NCBI GenBank assembly: GCA_020216745.1
Contig: JAIWNQ010000173.1
Span: 1-10,000 of the forward strand
DNA from: Candidatus Hydrogenedens sp.
GTDB lineage: Bacteria; Hydrogenedentota; Hydrogenedentia; Hydrogenedentales; Hydrogenedentaceae
Length of the DNA stretch: 10,000 nucleotides
Direction: 5' to 3'
Positions 6,921-10,000 of this stretch are shown in pieces. The notes under the pieces were generated by a model that searched no databases, was not told the origin of the DNA, and worked only from the letters and a program-made list of their open reading frames with translations. The stretch's first letter is position 1, and every line of letters starts with the position of its first letter. The position numbers and the translations under genes were made by a program.

Positions 6921-7865
6921 TTATGACTTCTTCTTAAATAGACACAAGATTTTTCCAACATATTGTTTGGAAAGTTCCCCAATTTTTCTTAATAAGGAAA
7001 GAGGACTAAACCTTGGTACTTGTTTTTGTTGAGCACCTTTTTCCTGCTTCTCCTTCCATAACTTATATAAGTTTAATAAAGCATCTCTAAATTCCTTAGC
7101 AGAAGAAAATCTATCTTCTGGGTCAGGTGCCATCGCTTTTTGCAAAAACTCATCACATTCTTTGGGCAAATCTGGCATCAATTTAGATAGTTTATCACCT
7201 ATTTGCGGTCTTCTCCCTACAAGCATTTCAAAAAACATAACCCCAAGTGGATATATATCCGCCCTTTTATCTACACCAGCCGCATTAACCCTTTGTTCAG
7301 GTGCTGAATATTGTGCTTTGCCTAAATTCGCCCCAACCATAGTCAAAGGAACTTGTGCATCGCTTAATTTTGCCAAACCGAAATCAAGCAAACGCACAGA
7401 ACCATCTCTTAACACCATCACGTTATCAGGTGAAATATCTCTATGAATTGTAACTTGATGTGCATGTTCTAAGGCATCCGCAATAAGTGCTAATATCCGA
7501 ACTGTATTCCCAAATGATAACGGCCCTTTCTTATTCAGCCAATCTCGAACACTCCGACCCTCAACATATTCCATCGTATAAAACATTTGTTCACCCTCTA
7601 TCTGGGCATCAAATATCTTTACGATGCAGGGATGATTTAGTTGTCGGACTGCTTCTACTTCCCGCAGAAACCTTGCAATTGCCTTTTGATTATGTTGATA
7701 CTGGGCTCGCATCAATTTCAATGCTAACTTTTGTCCAGATTGGAGGTCCTTCACAAGAAATACTTTGCCCATCCCTCCTCTACCCAATGGCTTTATAACC
7801 TCATATCTACCTGCTATTATCCGCGTCGTTTTCCCCTCTGCTAAATCAGCATCAGACATATTCAT
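6921..7865 (-). CDS. Hanks-type (eukaryotic-like) serine/threonine protein kinase, soluble
   Basis: Predicted to transfer phosphate from ATP to Ser/Thr of target proteins. The kinase domain spans about residues 21-265 of 314. It has the glycine loop LGRGGMGKVF (27-36), ATP-anchoring Lys50 in LALKL, Glu69 of helix C, catalytic-loop HRDISPDN (141-148), DFG (161-163), an activation loop with Thr175, SAPE (187-190) and RADIYPLG (201-208). Asp143, Asn148 and Asp161 are present, so activity is likely. Ser145 replaces the usual Lys of HRDxKxxN, a variant I believe also occurs in other bacterial kinases. The tail (266-314) is rich in Lys and Gln, ends KKKS and has no clear membrane helix or PASTA/WD40 sensor, so the protein is probably cytoplasmic or peripherally membrane-bound. 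AAGGAG (7870-7875) lies 4 bases before the ATG at 7865 and 10 before a second in-frame ATG at 7859; either may be used. Targets are unknown. corA lies 162 bases downstream. Confidence 0.92.
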   Translation of the reverse strand: MNMSDADLAEGKTTRIIAGRYEVIKPLGRGGMGKVFLVKDLQSGQKLALKLMRAQYQHNQKAIARFLREVEAVRQLNHPCIVKIFDAQIEGEQMFYTMEYVEGRSVRDWLNKKGPLSFGNTVRILALIADALEHAHQVTIHRDISPDNVMVLRDGSVRLLDFGLAKLSDAQVPLTMVGANLGKAQYSAPEQRVNAAGVDKRADIYPLGVMFFEMLVGRRPQIGDKLSKLMPDLPKECDEFLQKAMAPDPEDRFSSAKEFRDALLNLYKLWKEKQEKGAQQKQVPRFSPLSLLRKIGELSKQYVGKILCLFKKKS

Positions 7866-7869
7866 GATT

Positions 7870-7875
7870 CTCCTT
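7870..7875 (-). promoter_or_regulatory. Shine-Dalgarno site of the kinase gene
   Basis: AAGGAG on the minus strand. It is 4 bases from the annotated ATG (7863-7865) and 10 bases from the ATG two codons later (7857-7859). The short first spacing makes the second start a real alternative; the proteins would differ by only two residues. Confidence 0.7.
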
Positions 7876-7907
7876 AAATAAAACTATTTTATCACAACCT
7901 TCCTTTT

Positions 7908-7915
7908 ATTATAAT
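7908..7915. promoter_or_regulatory. Shared -10-like palindrome in the kinase/pcm divergent region
   Basis: ATTATAAT is its own reverse complement, so it gives a perfect TATAAT on each strand: 7908-7913 for the kinase and 7910-7915 for pcm. Transcripts would have leaders of about 35 and 48 bases. No good -35 is seen at the correct distance on either strand, and the 104-base region is very AT-rich, so this is a weak call. Confidence 0.3.
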
Positions 7916-7938
7916 ACCATTATCAATAGCAAAATGTG

Positions 7939-7952
7939 TTAGTTAAAACTAA
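7939..7952. repeat. Operator-like inverted repeat upstream of pcm
   Basis: TTAGTT (7939-7944) and AACTAA (7947-7952) are perfect complements around a 2-base centre, 18 bases before the pcm ATG and just downstream of the shared -10 candidate. It could be a small operator, but in such AT-rich sequence a chance palindrome is plausible. Confidence 0.25.
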
Positions 7953-7969
7953 ATAATTAAAAATCGGAT

Positions 7970-8623
7970 ATGGATACCACCTCCGCCAGAAAATCAATGG
8001 TTGTCTATCAATTACAAGCACGAGGGATAAAATCACCTGATGTGCTGAGAGTAATGGAAAACGTTCCAAGACATTTATTTGTCCCAGAAGATTTACGTGA
8101 TTATGCTTATGAAGATCACCCACTTAGTATTGGATATGGGCAAACAATTTCTCAACCTTACATGGTAGCCATTATGACCGAACTTCTGGATTTAAAGCCG
8201 ACTGATAAGGTATTAGAAGTAGGAACAGGTTCGGGATATCAAACTGCAATACTTGCAGAACTTGCACACACCGTTATTAGCATTGAAAGAATACAAGAAC
8301 TCGCCGAAGAAGCAGAACAACGACTAACCAATTTAGGATACAAAAACATAAAAGTGATTTGTGGAGACGGCTCATCAGGCTATCCAGATGAATCTCCATA
8401 CGATGCAATAATTGTAACTGCTGGTAGTCCAGAAGTACCTGAGTCCTTAAAAAAACAACTTAATGATGGGGGTAGACTTGTTATCCCAGTAGGTGGTTCA
8501 AATTTACAAGTATTGCTAAAAATAACAAAGATAGGTAATACATTTTCAATTGAAAGACACACCTCCTGCATCTTTGTTCCTCTTATCGGTACCGAAGGCT
8601 GGAATAATACTTCCAAATATTAA
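7970..8623 (+). CDS. pcm: Protein-L-isoaspartate O-methyltransferase
   Basis: Methylates L-isoaspartyl residues in aged proteins from S-adenosylmethionine, starting their repair to aspartate; cytoplasmic. At 217 residues it matches bacterial Pcm. The opening region MVVYQLQARGI (10-20) and NVPRHLFVPE (31-40) is typical. GYGQTISQPYMVA (55-67) is the family signature, with Ser61 at the conserved active-site position. The SAM-binding motif I is LEVGTGSGY (82-90), followed by the acidic SIERI (104-108), GDGSSGYP (132-139) and PYDAIIVTA (143-151). RLVIPVG (169-175) and FVPLIG (202-207) close the domain. An in-frame TAA at 7958-7960 leaves the ATG at 7970 as the most upstream start; an internal Met10 is the alternative. 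Only a weak CGGA-like sequence precedes the ATG. The gene is divergent from the kinase, with lepA 113 bases downstream in the same direction. Confidence 0.96.
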   Translation: MDTTSARKSMVVYQLQARGIKSPDVLRVMENVPRHLFVPEDLRDYAYEDHPLSIGYGQTISQPYMVAIMTELLDLKPTDKVLEVGTGSGYQTAILAELAHTVISIERIQELAEEAEQRLTNLGYKNIKVICGDGSSGYPDESPYDAIIVTAGSPEVPESLKKQLNDGGRLVIPVGGSNLQVLLKITKIGNTFSIERHTSCIFVPLIGTEGWNNTSKY

Positions 8624-8683
8624 AAGTGTGCAGTGATACCTATATATCATGTAAAATATTAGCATTCTTTTCAGATGAAGGAA

Positions 8684-8699
8684 GGGTGTTTTATTACCC
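8684..8699 (+). repeat. Small inverted repeat in the lepA leader
   Basis: GGGTG (8684-8688) can pair with TACCC (8695-8699), with one G-T wobble and a 6-base loop, in the 113-base gap between pcm and lepA. A second GGGG...ACCC pair follows at about 8705-8719. No T-run follows the first, so it is not a standard terminator. TAAAAT at 8652-8657 could be a -10, but its -35 region is poor. Function, if any, is unknown. Confidence 0.2.
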
Positions 8700-8736
8700 A
8701 AACGGGGAAAATTAACCCACAAGACAATAAAAGATT

Positions 8737-10000
8737 ATGAACCAGGATAAAATAAGAAATTTTTGTATCATTGCTCATGTTGACCATGGTAAATCTACGT
8801 TAGCAGACCGTCTCCTTGAATTCACCAAAACTGTGAATGAACGGGAACTTCGTGAACAAACGTTAGACATGTTAGACATTGAACGGGAACGAGGAATCAC
8901 TATTAAAGCGGTCTGTGTGCAAATGCACTACCAAAAAGATGATGGGGAACAATACACCCTCCATTTAATTGACACTCCAGGTCATGCAGATTTTTCATAC
9001 GAAGTTTCCCGTGCTCTTGCTGCATGCGAAGGGGCATTATTGCTTGTTGATGCTACTCAGGGTGTTCAGGCTCAAACACTCGCACATGCGTATAAAGCAG
9101 TGGCTCAAGGGCTTGAAATTATTCCTGTAATCAACAAAATAGATTTGCCCAGTGCAGATATAGAAGATACACGACGTCAAATTGAAGATGTTTTAGGATT
9201 AGATGCCTCTGACGCAATATTAACAAGTGCCAAAACGGGTATCGGCACCAAAGAGATCCTTGATGCCATCATTACAAGAATTCCAACTCCCAAAGGAGAC
9301 CCACAAGCACCGCTAAGAGCACTCATTTTTGACGCTAAATATGATACCTATCGAGGCGTTGTCGTTTATTTAAGAGTAGTTGATGGTTCTTTACATAAAG
9401 GACAAAAAATTCAATTTATGTCAAACGGCGTAAAATACGAGGTAGATGAAGTTGGTATTTTTACGCCCAATATGCGTCCAAAATCAAGCTTAGATACAGG
9501 CGAAGTGGGGTATATGATTTGTAATATCAAGAATATAAAAGATACGAAAATTGGCGATACCGTTACAGATGCTTTTCATCCTGCGGAGAATCCTTTGCCA
9601 GGTTATGAGATAGTAAAACCTGTCGTTTTCTGTGGTATGTATCCAGCAGTATCTCAAGATTATGAAGAATTGAGAGATGCACTTGAAAAATTATCTCTTA
9701 ATGATGCCTCTTTCGAATATAAGCCAGATAGTTCTGATGCATTAGGTCTCGGTTTCCGATTAGGTTTCTTAGGTCTTCTACACATGGAAATTGTTCAGGA
9801 ACGATTAGAACGAGAATTTGGTTTGAATCTCGTTATGACCATGCCAAATGTCGCCTATAAAATTCTTAAAACGGATGGAGAAGAAATTGTCATCCAAAAA
9901 GCATCACAAATGCCCGAACCAAGCGAAATTGAAGTTATTGAAGAACCCTATATACAGGCAGACATTATTTGCCCTATTGAGTATTTAAGTTCAGTAATTG
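8737..10000 (+). CDS. lepA: Elongation factor 4 (LepA), ribosomal back-translocation GTPase, 3' end outside the window
   Basis: Ribosome-associated translational GTPase related to EF-G, acting on elongation or initiation under stress. The frame is open from the ATG at 8737 to the window end, giving 421 codons of the roughly 600 expected. The G domain has G1 AHVDHGKST (13-21), switch [10 protein letters not shown] (49-57, Thr55), G3 DTPGH (79-83), G4 NKID (133-136) and G5 SAK (164-166). An EF-Tu-like domain 2 follows (about 190-290). The LepA signature is [23 protein letters not shown] near residues 345-367; most LepA proteins have Cys in FRCGFLG where this has Leu. The C-terminal LepA-specific domain is beyond the window. 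An in-frame TAA at 8728-8730 rules out an earlier start. No clear Shine-Dalgarno precedes the ATG, unlike pfp and gnd. It probably follows pcm in one transcript or uses a promoter in the 113-base gap. Confidence 0.97.
   Translation, partial: MNQDKIRNFCIIAHVDHGKSTLADRLLEFTKTVNERELREQTLDMLDIERERGITIKAVCVQMHYQKDDGEQYTLHLIDTPGHADFSYEVSRALAACEGALLLVDATQGVQAQTLAHAYKAVAQGLEIIPVINKIDLPSADIEDTRRQIEDVLGLDASDAILTSAKTGIGTKEILDAIITRIPTPKGDPQAPLRALIFDAKYDTYRGVVVYLRVVDGSLHKGQKIQFMSNGVKYEVDEVGIFTPNMRPKSSLDTGEVGYMICNIKNIKDTKIGDTVTDAFHPAENPLPGYEIVKPVVFCGMYPAVSQDYEELRDALEKLSLNDASFEYKPDSSDALGLGFRLGFLGLLHMEIVQERLEREFGLNLVMTMPNVAYKILKTDGEEIVIQKASQMPEPSEIEVIEEPYIQADIICPIEYLSSVI

Noticed and set aside
7162..7798. 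Two open frames (94 and 103 codons) on the plus strand opposite the kinase
   Set aside because: Both lie wholly within the antisense of an intact kinase gene and show no recognisable domain or ribosome binding site.
8820..8838. ATTCAC/GTGAAT inverted repeat near the 5' end of lepA
   Set aside because: A 6-bp stem with a 7-base loop in conserved coding sequence; expected by chance, so not added to the group of intragenic repeats.
1..10000. CRISPR arrays, transposons, phage genes, toxin-antitoxin or defence genes, tRNA or rRNA genes
   Set aside because: I looked for direct repeats with spacers, transposase or integrase motifs, terminal repeats and RNA gene signatures and saw none; the gene content is housekeeping.

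Overview
The window is an AT-rich (roughly 40% GC by eye), gene-dense piece of bacterial chromosome. It carries nine protein-coding genes, two of them cut by the window edges, and no gap longer than 162 bases. The lineage cannot be fixed from these genes. The mix of a PPi-type phosphofructokinase, a LarA-family protein, a Hanks-type Ser/Thr kinase, protein-L-isoaspartate methyltransferase and AAGGAG-type ribosome binding sites suits a non-model, probably anaerobic, Gram-negative-type bacterium such as a Planctomycetes/Hydrogenedentes-like or spirochaete-like lineage. That placement is inference. I see no phage, transposon, integron, CRISPR, tRNA or rRNA.

Left block (1-5816, + strand): a LarA-family (nickel-pincer 2-hydroxyacid racemase/epimerase-like) gene missing its 5' end, a PPi-dependent 6-phosphofructokinase, 6-phosphogluconate dehydrogenase (gnd), a ZIP/GufA-type metal transporter and a D-2-hydroxyacid dehydrogenase of the glyoxylate/hydroxypyruvate reductase type. 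The last three are almost contiguous (gaps of 5 and 6 bases) and are probably one transcript; gaps of 90 and 63 bases separate the first three. The theme is central sugar phosphate and 2-hydroxyacid metabolism: a reversible PPi-linked glycolytic step, the oxidative pentose phosphate step, and two enzymes of the kind that interconvert or reduce 2-hydroxy/2-oxo acids. The ZIP transporter may simply share the transcript or may supply a divalent metal.

Middle block (5838-7865, - strand): a soluble Hanks-type kinase followed by a CorA-family divalent cation channel whose usual GMN signature reads SMN. A good sigma70-like promoter lies between them, so corA probably has its own start of transcription. 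The corA gene runs convergently into the 2-hydroxyacid dehydrogenase gene, with only 21 bases between the stop codons.

Right block (7970-10000, + strand): protein-L-isoaspartate O-methyltransferase (pcm), divergent from the kinase, then the first 421 codons of the translation factor lepA (EF4), which runs off the window.

Most of the window is ordinary housekeeping sequence and I do not see a convincing new multi-gene system. The points worth a second look are the LarA homologue and its metabolic neighbours, variant signature residues in the phosphofructokinase, CorA and kinase, and compact inverted repeats inside the 5' ends of several coding regions, above all a perfect 10-bp hairpin in the ZIP gene.
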